A stretch of 6,860 nucleotides of DNA from positions 1-6,860 of the forward strand of contig PWWF01000379.1 in the NCBI GenBank assembly GCA_003561595.1, given 5' to 3'. Shown here piece after piece: positions 1 through 6,052 of this stretch; position 1 is the first letter of the stretch, and the number at the start of each line of letters is the position of its first letter. The position numbers and the translations under genes are program-made. Source of the stretch: Paracoccaceae bacterium (GTDB lineage Bacteria; Pseudomonadota; Alphaproteobacteria; Rhodobacterales; Rhodobacteraceae). The notes below the pieces were generated by a model. That model saw only the letters and a list, made by a program, of their open reading frames with translations, was not told the DNA's origin and searched no databases.

Positions 1-603
1 ACGGCAGTGCTGATGCTGCGCCGCAAGGCCTGGACAGGCAGCGCCGAGGTGCTTTCGGGCGGCTGGCCGCGCCAGCGGATGATGGGGCTGGAGGTCTCGG
101 GCGCTGTGCTGGGGCTGGTGGGGTTCGGGGCCATCGCGCAGGCCGTGGCCGCCCGCGCGCAGGCGCTGGGGATGCAGGTCGCGGCGCATGACCCGTTTCT
201 GCCCGACGATCACCCGGCATGGGCGCAGGTGCAGCACTGCGACACGCTCGATGATCTGCTGGCCATGTCTGATGCCGTCAGCCTGCATGTGCCGCTGACC
301 GACACGACCCGCAACCTGTTCGATGCCGCGCGTCTGGCCCGGATGAAACCCGGCGCGCTGCTGATCAACACTGCCCGTGGCGGCATCGTGGATGAGGGCG
401 CGCTGGCGCAGGCCCTGTCAGACGGCCAGATCGGGGGCGCGGCGCTGGATGTCTTTGCCGCAGAGCCCCTGCCCGCCGGATCGCCGCTGGCGCAGGCCCC
501 CAACCTGATTGCCACGCCCCATATCGCGGGGGTCACGGTCGAATCGAACACGCGCATCAGCTGGATCACGGTCGAGAATGTCGCCCGTCATCTGGGCCGC
601 TAG
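1..603 (+). CDS. D-2-hydroxyacid dehydrogenase, NAD(P)-binding, 5'-truncated
   Basis: The window opens inside this gene; 200 codons are visible, ending at TAG 601-603, so roughly the first third of a usual 310-330 residue protein is missing. The family reduces 2-keto acids to D-2-hydroxy acids, or the reverse, with NAD(P)H in the cytoplasm. The visible part carries the Rossmann nucleotide-binding loop GFGAIA (visible residues 41-46; the third glycine of GxGxxG is alanine), the segment INTARGGIVDE with the substrate-binding Arg (126), DVFAAEP with the Glu (155) and PHIAG with the catalytic His (174). All three active-site residues of the family are therefore present. The C-terminal stretch GVTVESNTRIS is reminiscent of sulfolactate/phosphoglycerate dehydrogenase-like members, but the substrate cannot be assigned. 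The GTG at 7-9 is in frame but is not the true start, because the reading frame is open to the window edge and the N-terminal substrate-domain half is missing. A 102-base gap separates it from the next gene; co-transcription is possible but not shown. Confidence 0.9.
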   Translation, partial: TAVLMLRRKAWTGSAEVLSGGWPRQRMMGLEVSGAVLGLVGFGAIAQAVAARAQALGMQVAAHDPFLPDDHPAWAQVQHCDTLDDLLAMSDAVSLHVPLTDTTRNLFDAARLARMKPGALLINTARGGIVDEGALAQALSDGQIGGAALDVFAAEPLPAGSPLAQAPNLIATPHIAGVTVESNTRISWITVENVARHLGR

Positions 604-694
604 GGGCTTGCCGCCGCGCATGACCGGGAATACCTGACGGGCAGACCAGAAGCCAAGGTACGGGCGCGGCGCAATCCCGCCCGGCCCAGCCCGC

Positions 695-699
695 AGGAG
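695..699 (+). promoter_or_regulatory. Ribosome binding site of the Mrp-DUF971 gene
   Basis: AGGAG lies 6 bases before the ATG at 706 and supports that start. The rest of the 604-705 gap shows no convincing sigma-70 promoter. A 6-bp GC stem (CGGGCG 661-666 with CGCCCG 678-683) sits just upstream, without a T run. Confidence 0.7.
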
Positions 700-705
700 C
701 GCCCG

Positions 706-1866
706 ATGTCCGACACCCAGACCACCCCGAGGATGATCGCGATCAGCAGCGGCAAGGGCGGGGTCGGCAAATCCACTGTCACCGCGAATATCGCGGTCGC
801 CATGGTGCAGGCGGGTCTGCGCGTGGGGATAGTCGATGCCGATATCTACGGCCCCTCGATCCCCGGCATCCTTGGCGCCCCGGCCCGCAAACCCGCCATG
901 ACCCCCGATGGCCGGATCGAGCCGGCCGAGGCGCATGGGGTCAAGCTGATCTCGATGGCGCTTCTGAGCGATGATGACACCCCCGCAATCCTGCGCGGGC
1001 CGATGGTCACGAAATACCTGCAGAGCTTTGTGCGGCAGGTGGATTGGGGGCCGATCGATCTGTTGCTGCTGGACCTGCCGCCGGGCACGGGCGATATTCA
1101 ACTCACGCTCGCGCAGGCCTTCCCGCTGACTGGCGCAGTGGTGGTCAGCACCCCGCAGGATGTCAGCCTGAAGATCGCGCGTCGGGGTCTGCGCATGATG
1201 GAACAGGTCAAGGTGCCGATCCTGGGCGTGGTCGAGAACATGAGCGGCTTTACCTGCCCGTCCTGCGGCACTGTCACGCATATCTTTCATCAGGGCGGGG
1301 GCGCGGCGATTGCGCAGGATATCGGCGTGCGTTTTCTGGGTCAGGTGCCGCTGGATCCGGGCATCGTGGATAGCGGTGATGAGGGGGTGCCCCTGGTCAT
1401 ATCCACCCCCGACAGCCCGGCCGCTAGCGCCTATCATCAGATCGCCGCTGCGCTGAGCGGTGACGCGGCCACGGGTCACGGCATTGCCACCCCGTTCACC
1501 TGGTCCCTGCATGACGGCAGCGGCAAGCCCGCCCCGACCACCGCCACCCCTGACGGGGCTGCCGAGCGGCTGGCCGCGCTGGACCACGCGCCGGGGCAAT
1601 TGCATCTGACATGGGCCGACGGCACCCGCCAGACGCTTGGCACCCGCGATCTGCGCATCGCCTGCCCCTGCGCCAAATGCCGCGACGAGATGACGGGCGC
1701 GCGCCTGCTGGACCCGGCGAGCGTGGGTCTGGATACCGATATCACACGGGTCTGGAGCGTGGGGAACTACGCGCTGGGCATGGCGTTTTCCGACGGGCAT
1801 GACACGGGTATCTACACGCTCAAGGCTCTGCGCGCCATGGCCAGCGCTGAGGTCGAAGATGTCTGA
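706..1866 (+). CDS. mrp: Mrp/ApbC/NBP35-family Fe-S carrier ATPase fused to a C-terminal DUF971 domain
   Basis: 386 residues. The family binds a [4Fe-4S] cluster at a dimer interface and transfers it to apoproteins in the cytoplasm, with ATP hydrolysis. Seen: deviant Walker A GKGGVGKST (16-24), switch I DADIYGPSIP (44-53), Walker B region LLLLDLPPGTGD (119-130), and the cluster-bridging CPSC (C184, C187), so the ATPase half (about 8-252) looks functional. After a Pro/Thr-rich linker (about 253-285), residues 287-378 match DUF971, the N-terminal zinc-domain fold of gamma-butyrobetaine hydroxylase: CPCAKC (C320, C322, C325), then NYALGMAFSDGH (H365) and TGIY. The C-x-C-x2-C plus distant His matches the zinc ligand set known in that domain. 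The MIP18/FeS_assembly_P (DUF59) domain that often precedes Mrp ATPases is absent; the P-loop starts at residue 16. The nearest known architecture is plastid HCF101 (DUF59-Mrp-DUF971). It overlaps the downstream Nfu-type gene by 8 bases, which supports a shared Fe-S role. The client protein is unknown. Confidence 0.93.
   Translation: MSDTQTTPRMIAISSGKGGVGKSTVTANIAVAMVQAGLRVGIVDADIYGPSIPGILGAPARKPAMTPDGRIEPAEAHGVKLISMALLSDDDTPAILRGPMVTKYLQSFVRQVDWGPIDLLLLDLPPGTGDIQLTLAQAFPLTGAVVVSTPQDVSLKIARRGLRMMEQVKVPILGVVENMSGFTCPSCGTVTHIFHQGGGAAIAQDIGVRFLGQVPLDPGIVDSGDEGVPLVISTPDSPAASAYHQIAAALSGDAATGHGIATPFTWSLHDGSGKPAPTTATPDGAAERLAALDHAPGQLHLTWADGTRQTLGTRDLRIACPCAKCRDEMTGARLLDPASVGLDTDITRVWSVGNYALGMAFSDGHDTGIYTLKALRAMASAEVEDV
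1849..1866 (+). promoter_or_regulatory. Ribosome binding site and 8-base gene overlap that fix the Nfu start
   Basis: GAGG at 1849-1852 lies 6 bases before ATG 1859. The start ATGTCTGA overlaps the stop TGA (1864-1866) of the preceding gene by 8 bases. The frame is open further upstream to 1799, but that part overlaps the conserved end of the DUF971 domain and has no comparable ribosome site. The geometry suggests translational coupling. Confidence 0.7.
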
Positions 1867-3106
1867 GCGCCGGCGCATCCGCGCGCAGGCCTCCGCTCAG
1901 GACGCGGACGCCATGGCCTTTACGCTCGACGCGCCGGTACAACCGGGATGTGCAAGCGCCCGGCCCGACGCTGACAGCGATGCCCCCCTGCCCCGCGCGC
2001 TCCATGCCATTGACGGGGTGCAGCGGGTGGAGGTTGCAGGCGCCACGATCTGGGTCGGCAAGGCGGCAGGCGCGGACTGGGCCGCGCTGAAACCCGCCAT
2101 CGCAAGCGCGATCCGGTCAGTGCTGGATGCGACCGATCAGCCATTGGGCGAGCGCGCGGCCCGGGACCCCGATGCTGCCCTGCTGGACGCCGTGCAGGCA
2201 ATGCTGCGCGATCAGGTCAACCCTTCGATTGCGGCGCATGGCGGGCATATCGCGGCCGAGCGGGTGGCCGAAGGCACAGTCTATCTGCGCATGTCCGGCG
2301 GCTGTCAGGGATGCGCGGCCTCAAGCGCGACGCTGCGCGACGGGGTCGAGCGGATGCTGCGCGCAGCCTTGCCGCAGATCAGGCGCATCGTGGATGTGAC
2401 GGATCATGACGCTGGCGCGAACCCGTTCTATGCCCGCGATGACGGCCCCTCGCCCCTGATGGGCCGCGCCCTGCCACCCGGCGTGATCGGCTGGCAGGAC
2501 GGGCAGGTTATCGTTGATCCGGCGTATCTGGCGCCGCGTCTGGGTCTGACGCCGGAGGCGCTGCGCGCGGGGCTGCGCAATGGCGATGTGGTCGGTGTGA
2601 CGGAAACCGGCGAAGGCGCGGATGCGGGCAAGGCACGGGTCGTGCTGCGCAGCCCCAGCCGCGCCTGGGCGGCAGAGATCGACGCAGACGGCGCCGCACG
2701 CGAAGTGCCGCCCCCGCGCCAGAGCATCGAGGCAGGCGCGAGCGAACGCGATCTGGCCGCCCGCCTGCGCGCCCATCTCGGCGCGCTGCCGCCCGGGCAT
2801 GGCGGCCTCAGCTATGGGGCGTTGGCACAGGATTTGGGCGTCGCGGGACCCGGCGCGATCGGCAAGATCACGCGCGCGCTGGAACGGACCATGCAGGAGG
2901 ATGCCGCTGCAGGCCGCCCCTTCATCGCGGCGCGCGCAGTTTCCCGTGCGGGCGGCGGGCTGCCCGGCAAGGGGTTCTTCGATCTGGCCCGCAGCCTCTC
3001 GCGCGGCCCGGCGCAGGGCGAGAGCGAGGCCGCATTTCACGCCGGCGAAGTGCAACGGCTGGCGCAGGAAGATGGCGCACAGGCGCGTGAGGGGAAGCGG
3101 GCGTAA
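1859..3106 (+). CDS. Multidomain Nfu/NifU-type Fe-S scaffold with two extra C-terminal domains
   Basis: 415 residues from ATG 1859, about twice the length of an ordinary alphaproteobacterial Nfu. Residues about 19-91 resemble the Nfu N-terminal domain (PLPRALHAIDGVQRVEV, then GADWAALKPAI), but the usual ExTPNP signature near its start is missing. Residues 107-180 are a NifU C-terminal-type domain: AVQAMLRDQVNPSIAAHGGHIAA, then GGCQGCAASSATL with C149-x-x-C152, the pair that holds a [4Fe-4S] cluster between two monomers. Residues about 207-284 (ending near the PPP stretch) resemble DUF6522, a small alphaproteobacterial domain of unknown function; this is from recalled pattern, not a search. 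Residues about 295-402 form another module, with LSYGALAQDLG, RALERTMQEDAAAGRPFIAARAVSR and LPGKGFFDLA, resembling stand-alone alphaproteobacterial hypothetical proteins and possibly a winged helix; I cannot assign a function. It probably builds or carries a cluster for the ATPase encoded just upstream. The stop codon lies inside a hairpin repeat. Confidence 0.88.
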   Translation: MSERRRIRAQASAQDADAMAFTLDAPVQPGCASARPDADSDAPLPRALHAIDGVQRVEVAGATIWVGKAAGADWAALKPAIASAIRSVLDATDQPLGERAARDPDAALLDAVQAMLRDQVNPSIAAHGGHIAAERVAEGTVYLRMSGGCQGCAASSATLRDGVERMLRAALPQIRRIVDVTDHDAGANPFYARDDGPSPLMGRALPPGVIGWQDGQVIVDPAYLAPRLGLTPEALRAGLRNGDVVGVTETGEGADAGKARVVLRSPSRAWAAEIDADGAAREVPPPRQSIEAGASERDLAARLRAHLGALPPGHGGLSYGALAQDLGVAGPGAIGKITRALERTMQEDAAAGRPFIAARAVSRAGGGLPGKGFFDLARSLSRGPAQGESEAAFHAGEVQRLAQEDGAQAREGKRA

Positions 3107-3128
3107 GGTGGGTTGAAACCCACCCTAC
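3103..3128. terminator. Hairpin repeat between convergent genes, probable bidirectional terminator
   Basis: The left arm GTAAGGTGGGTT (3103-3114) pairs with the right arm AACCCACCCTAC (3117-3128). Eleven of 12 positions are complementary; the mismatch is A3106 opposite C3125. In practice the loop is the 4 bases TGAA. The stop codon TAA of the Nfu gene (3104-3106) is in the left arm. There is no long T run, so intrinsic termination is inferred from the position between two converging genes. The sequence resembles a GTAGGGTGGGTT-type hairpin I recall as dispersed in many proteobacterial genomes (REP-like); copy number cannot be judged here. Confidence 0.6.
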
Positions 3129-3148
3129 GCGCCCTCTGCGACGGCGCG
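3128..3148 (-). terminator. Small GC hairpin just past the CRTAC1 stop codon
   Basis: CGCGCC (3128-3133) can pair with GGCGCG (3143-3148) across a 9-base loop, immediately after the CRTAC1 stop codon (complement of 3150-3152). It could help end the minus-strand transcript together with the larger hairpin, but a 6-bp GC stem is easily found by chance at this GC content. Confidence 0.3.
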
Positions 3149-3149
3149 C

Positions 3150-4634
3150 TCACTCCGGCTCGATCCGCACTTTCCGGTTGATCCGATCGACCGCCTTGCG
3201 TGTCTCGGACCCGTCGGGCCAGATCACGCGCAGATCGGCCGCCTCATCCGCGCCCAGCCCGAAATGCAGCGGCACATGCTGCCCCCCGGCATGACCGCCG
3301 CCGATGCTCAGTTCCTGCCATTGCGGCCCGCCCGCGCTATGCACGTAAACCCGCGCGCCGATGGCGAAGCGGTTGCCGCCCGGTTGACGCAGATCGACCT
3401 TCAGCCAGTTGCCCGGCTGCGTACTGTCATTGCGATAGAGCCGCGCGGGCGCGCGACGGTTGACCACCACCAGATCCAGCGCCCCGTCCCCGTCCAGATC
3501 GACCAGCGCCGCCCCCCGCGAGCGCACAGGGTCCGCCACGCCCGCGTCCTGCGCGGCCTCGGCAAATCGCCCATCGGGTCCCTGCATCAGCAGGTTGTTG
3601 GGGTCGGCCATGGCCAGATCGGGCATCTGGTCCACATTGCCCTTGGCCACGAACAGATCGGCGCGCCCGTTATTCGTTACATCCCCCCATTGCGCGTGCC
3701 ACCCGGTCGAGGGGCGGCCATCATCGCCTGCAAAGGGGCGATGCGCAGTATGCCCCATCTCGAACGGCGCGGGCTGATAGGTGCCGTCAGCTTGCGCCAG
3801 TTGCAGCATCTGATCGGCCATCGAGGTCAGATAGACATCCGCCAGCCCGTTTCCCGTAATGTCACGGCTGGCAATCCCCATCCCCCACAGCATCAGCTCC
3901 GGCCACCCATCCTGCGGTCCCAGATAGCGAGCATCAGTGATATCCCACATCTGCTCGGACCCGCCGCGCACATAGTAATGGCGGTCATTCGACAGCCGCA
4001 ATGTCATGCGGTCGCGCGCGTCACGCGCGGCCAGGGCGGAGAGCGGGCAGTAGCCGGGGCCGAAATCCTCTGACACCCAGCCCGCGCCCTCGGGGCGCAA
4101 AAGCTGGTTGTCATCGCAGGCAAAGAACGGGCCATCGGGGTCGTCGCGATCCACATAATTCCCGACAAAGAACGTCGGCCGCGCCGCCCCCTCTTCCCAC
4201 CAGGCGGTGAAGGCCGTTGACCAGGCATCGCCCGGATCGATGCCGAAGTCCTCGGTCGCCTCCTCGAACCGGCAATCGCCCAGACCCCGCAGCACCGTGT
4301 TCGGACCCACGCGCAGAACGAACAGATCCAGCACCCCGTCGCCATCGATATCCAGCGGATAGGCGCCGGTCACACCCGTCAGATCCATCTCCTGCGCGTC
4401 GAATTTCATCCCGCCCCGGTTGCGCAGCAGCCGCGACGGCCCGTCGCCCCCGGCCAGAAACAGATCCGGCAAGCCGTTATCGCTGCAGTCGAATGCCGCG
4501 ACGCCACCGCCCACGAAAAACTCCCACCCGCCGCTGTAATGGTGCTCGGGGATATGCGCGCTCAGATCCGTGAAGCGCGGGGCATCGGCCAGGCCCGCAC
4601 TGGCCGAGAGGATCAGGGCCAGCGCCGCCCTCAT
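3150..4634 (-). CDS. Secreted CRTAC1-family protein (FG-GAP/VCBS repeats, ASPIC/UnbV C-terminus)
   Basis: 494 residues with a short Sec signal peptide (MRAALALILSASAGLADA; cleavage probably near residues 16-18), so the product is exported to the periplasm or beyond. Five calcium-loop-like FG-GAP/VCBS motifs of the form DxDxDGxxD are visible, starting at D49 (DCSDNGLPD), D95 (DIDGDGVLD), D258 (DITGNGLAD), D318 (DVTNNGRAD) and D379 (DLDGDGALD), consistent with a beta-propeller. The last about 70 residues (IGARVYV at 425-431, IGGGHAGGQH, FGLG, VIWPDGS) fit the ASPIC/UnbV domain found at the C-terminus of bacterial CRTAC1-like proteins. Residues 120-230 carry Cys121, Cys173 and Cys196, which may form a disulphide in the exported protein. 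No ligand or enzymatic activity is established for bacterial members, and none is assigned here. Its ATG overlaps the stop of the upstream ROK regulator gene and has no evident ribosome site of its own, so it is probably co-transcribed and translationally coupled with the regulator. Confidence 0.92.
   Translation of the reverse strand: MRAALALILSASAGLADAPRFTDLSAHIPEHHYSGGWEFFVGGGVAAFDCSDNGLPDLFLAGGDGPSRLLRNRGGMKFDAQEMDLTGVTGAYPLDIDGDGVLDLFVLRVGPNTVLRGLGDCRFEEATEDFGIDPGDAWSTAFTAWWEEGAARPTFFVGNYVDRDDPDGPFFACDDNQLLRPEGAGWVSEDFGPGYCPLSALAARDARDRMTLRLSNDRHYYVRGGSEQMWDITDARYLGPQDGWPELMLWGMGIASRDITGNGLADVYLTSMADQMLQLAQADGTYQPAPFEMGHTAHRPFAGDDGRPSTGWHAQWGDVTNNGRADLFVAKGNVDQMPDLAMADPNNLLMQGPDGRFAEAAQDAGVADPVRSRGAALVDLDGDGALDLVVVNRRAPARLYRNDSTQPGNWLKVDLRQPGGNRFAIGARVYVHSAGGPQWQELSIGGGHAGGQHVPLHFGLGADEAADLRVIWPDGSETRKAVDRINRKVRIEPE
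4631..4634 (-). other. ATGA stop/start overlap coupling the ROK and CRTAC1 genes
   Basis: On the minus strand the regulator's TGA and the CRTAC1 ATG share the four bases ATGA. The 12 bases before this ATG (minus-strand GGGCCGTCACGGC region) hold no purine-rich ribosome site, so the second gene is probably translated by ribosomes finishing the first. Confidence 0.75.
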
Positions 4635-5947
4635 GCCGTGACGGCCCGACTGGCCTGCGCGCCCAGAAGCTGGCCGGTCAATTCGCCCAGCGCCAGCGCC
4701 ACGGCGCCCTGCGCCCAGACCAGATCGCCCCAGGCATGGATCTCAACCCGCGCGGGCGCGCGGCCGCCTGTCAGGGTCATGGCCTGCATCTCGGCCAGCA
4801 CCTCGCGCGCATAAAGGTAGTCATACTGCATCCGCCCGCCCGAGAGGATGATTACCTCGGGGTCAAAGACCTGCGCCACATTGGACAGGCCCAGCGCCAG
4901 AAAGCGCCCCGCGCGGCGAAAGATCGAGAGCGCGGCCTCATTCCCGCGCCGCGCCTCGGCGAACAGCTCTTCCAAGAGCGCGAGCGGGCTTTCCGACAGG
5001 CTGGCATGCTGATCGAGCGCGGTCGCTGCCTCTCGTGCAAGGGCGTAATCGGCGACATAGGCTTCCAGACAGCCGCGCTTGCCACAGCGACACAGCGCGC
5101 CATCAAGCTGCACCTTGGTATGGCCCAGCTCCAGCCCCATGCCGCGCGCGCCGCGGTAGAGCTGGTTGAACAGCACCAGCCCCATCCCAACACCATGCTC
5201 GATCGTGACGACGGCGAAATCCGATTTGCCGCGCCCGCCACCGAACCACAATTCGGCCAGGGTCAGCAGATTGGCGTCATTGTCCAGATAAACGGGCATC
5301 CCCAGCGCGGCCTCGAACTGCGCGCGCAGACCGGTGCCGGGCGCATCAAGCATGGGTGACCAGGGCACATTGCCCGTGCGGAAATCCACCAGCCCCGCCA
5401 GCCCGACACCGGCGCAGCGCACATCGCGCCGGGTCATGCCCTGCCCGTCCAGTAACTGATCGATCAGTGCGCGCGCCTCGGCGATCAGGGCCTGCGCGCT
5501 TTTGCGATGGGGGCGTGTGGGCAGGGCCAGATCGGCGATGCGCGCGCCCGAAAAATCGCTCAGCACAGCCGTATGGCGCAGATCGCCCAGCTTTATGCCG
5601 ATGACATGATGCGCGTCTGCCGCGACCTGCAGCCCCACAGGCGGGCGTCCGCGCGCGCTGCGCGGGCTGTCGCTGTCGGGGCTGTCGCTGTCATCCGTTT
5701 CACGCAGGAACCCTTCGGCGATCAGCTCGCTTGTCACGGCACTGACCGAGGCCGCGCTGATCCCCAGCGCGCGGCCCATATCGGCACGCGTGGTGCTGCC
5801 CTGGGCGCGCACATGTTCGAACAGCACCTGCCGCAAGGGCCGCGTGATCGTCCCCGGCGCGGCCACCGAATCGATCAGCAGCGGGCCACAGCCCGACAGC
5901 GCGTCGTCCGGCAATGCGGTCGGTTCATGCGCGCCTGACGGCGTCAT
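4631..5947 (-). CDS. ROK-family transcriptional regulator, probable XylR-type xylose repressor
   Basis: 438 residues, normal for ROK repressors of the NagC/XylR/Mlc type. An N-terminal winged helix-turn-helix lies at about 38-82, with recognition region RADMGRALGISAASVSAVTS, preceded by a non-conserved 35-residue extension. A Ser/Asp/Pro-rich linker follows (85-99), then the ROK sugar-binding fold: GVGLAGLVD (180-188), LDNDANLLTLAE (221-232), the ELGHTKV histidine (H276) and the zinc motif CRCGKRGC (C286, C288, C293), ending in SGGRM and WAQGAVALAL. The DxGxT phosphate loop of ROK sugar kinases is not present (IGIKLGD instead), so it is a regulator rather than a kinase. The divergent neighbour is xylF, which makes xylose, or a derivative, the likely effector and xylose uptake the likely target; this is inference from context. 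Autoregulation is plausible because a candidate operator overlaps its own -10. The start is supported by a GGAGGGG ribosome site. The same transcript probably also carries the CRTAC1 gene. Confidence 0.92.
   Translation of the reverse strand: MTPSGAHEPTALPDDALSGCGPLLIDSVAAPGTITRPLRQVLFEHVRAQGSTTRADMGRALGISAASVSAVTSELIAEGFLRETDDSDSPDSDSPRSARGRPPVGLQVAADAHHVIGIKLGDLRHTAVLSDFSGARIADLALPTRPHRKSAQALIAEARALIDQLLDGQGMTRRDVRCAGVGLAGLVDFRTGNVPWSPMLDAPGTGLRAQFEAALGMPVYLDNDANLLTLAELWFGGGRGKSDFAVVTIEHGVGMGLVLFNQLYRGARGMGLELGHTKVQLDGALCRCGKRGCLEAYVADYALAREAATALDQHASLSESPLALLEELFAEARRGNEAALSIFRRAGRFLALGLSNVAQVFDPEVIILSGGRMQYDYLYAREVLAEMQAMTLTGGRAPARVEIHAWGDLVWAQGAVALALGELTGQLLGAQASRAVTA
5664..5692. repeat. 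15-base in-frame tandem repeat in the ROK linker
   Basis: The 14-base unit GGGCTGTCGCTGTC occurs at 5664-5677 and again at 5679-5692 (period 15). On the minus strand it encodes DSDSP twice (residues 86-95), between the DNA-binding and sugar-binding domains. Because the period is five codons, copies can be gained or lost without a frameshift. Confidence 0.9.
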
Positions 5948-5953
5948 GGCGGG

Positions 5954-5960
5954 CCCCTCC
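5954..5960 (-). promoter_or_regulatory. Ribosome binding site of the ROK regulator
   Basis: Minus-strand GGAGGGG ends 6 bases before the ATG (5947-5945) and supports this start over internal ATG codons. Confidence 0.75.
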
Positions 5961-5963
5961 CAT

Positions 5964-5988
5964 TAAATTCACTCCCTGAACGAATAAA
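5964..5988. promoter_or_regulatory. Candidate ROK operator, copy 1, over the regulator's -10
   Basis: An imperfect dyad, TAAATTC (5964-5970) and GAATAAA (5982-5988), is separated by 11 bases; 5 of 7 arm positions are complementary. Its first 14 bases match the second copy at 6053-6066 at 11 of 14 positions. It overlaps the proposed -10 of the regulator, as expected for autorepression. Length and AT-rich arms suit a ROK repressor, but no established consensus was matched. Confidence 0.4.
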
Positions 5989-6012
5989 ACGTGGTTTTTC
6001 CCCACATGGCAA
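5984..6012 (-). promoter_or_regulatory. Candidate sigma-70 promoter of the ROK-CRTAC1 unit
   Basis: Read on the minus strand: -35 TTGCCA (6012-6007), a 17-base spacer, and -10 TTTTAT (5989-5984). The -10 matches the consensus at 4 of 6 positions and the -35 at 5 of 6. The transcript would start near 5977, leaving a short leader of about 30 bases. Confidence 0.4.
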
Positions 6013-6052
6013 GAACCAATCCGGGAAACCGTGAAATCCCAGCGGTCAGGCG

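Noticed and set aside
661..683. GC-rich stem upstream of the Mrp gene as a terminator for the dehydrogenase gene
   Set aside because: The 6-bp stem with an 11-base loop has no T run and ends only about 10 bases before the ribosome site; likely chance in GC-rich sequence.
1799..1858. Earlier start for the Nfu-type gene at 1799
   Set aside because: It would overlap the DUF971 coding end by 68 bases and add 20 residues without Nfu similarity. ATG 1859 has GAGG at the right distance.
418..1878. Long minus-strand open frame (486 codons) opposite the Mrp gene
   Set aside because: It is the complement of a clearly conserved coding sequence in high-GC DNA. Its translation is rich in Arg, Gly, His and Gln without any recognisable domain.
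2321..3055. Minus-strand open frame (244 codons) opposite the extra domains of the Nfu-type protein
   Set aside because: The sense frame continues without a break from the NifU domain and has conserved-looking motifs; the antisense translation is low-complexity Ala/Arg/Gly.
3264..4073. Plus-strand open frame (269 codons) opposite the CRTAC1 gene
   Set aside because: The opposite strand encodes an unmistakable FG-GAP protein. This frame shows no motif and no ribosome site, as is usual for shadows in GC-rich genes.
4631..5947. ROK protein as a sugar kinase
   Set aside because: It has an N-terminal winged helix and lacks the kinase DxGxT phosphate-binding loop; the retained ROK fold and zinc motif are normal in repressors.
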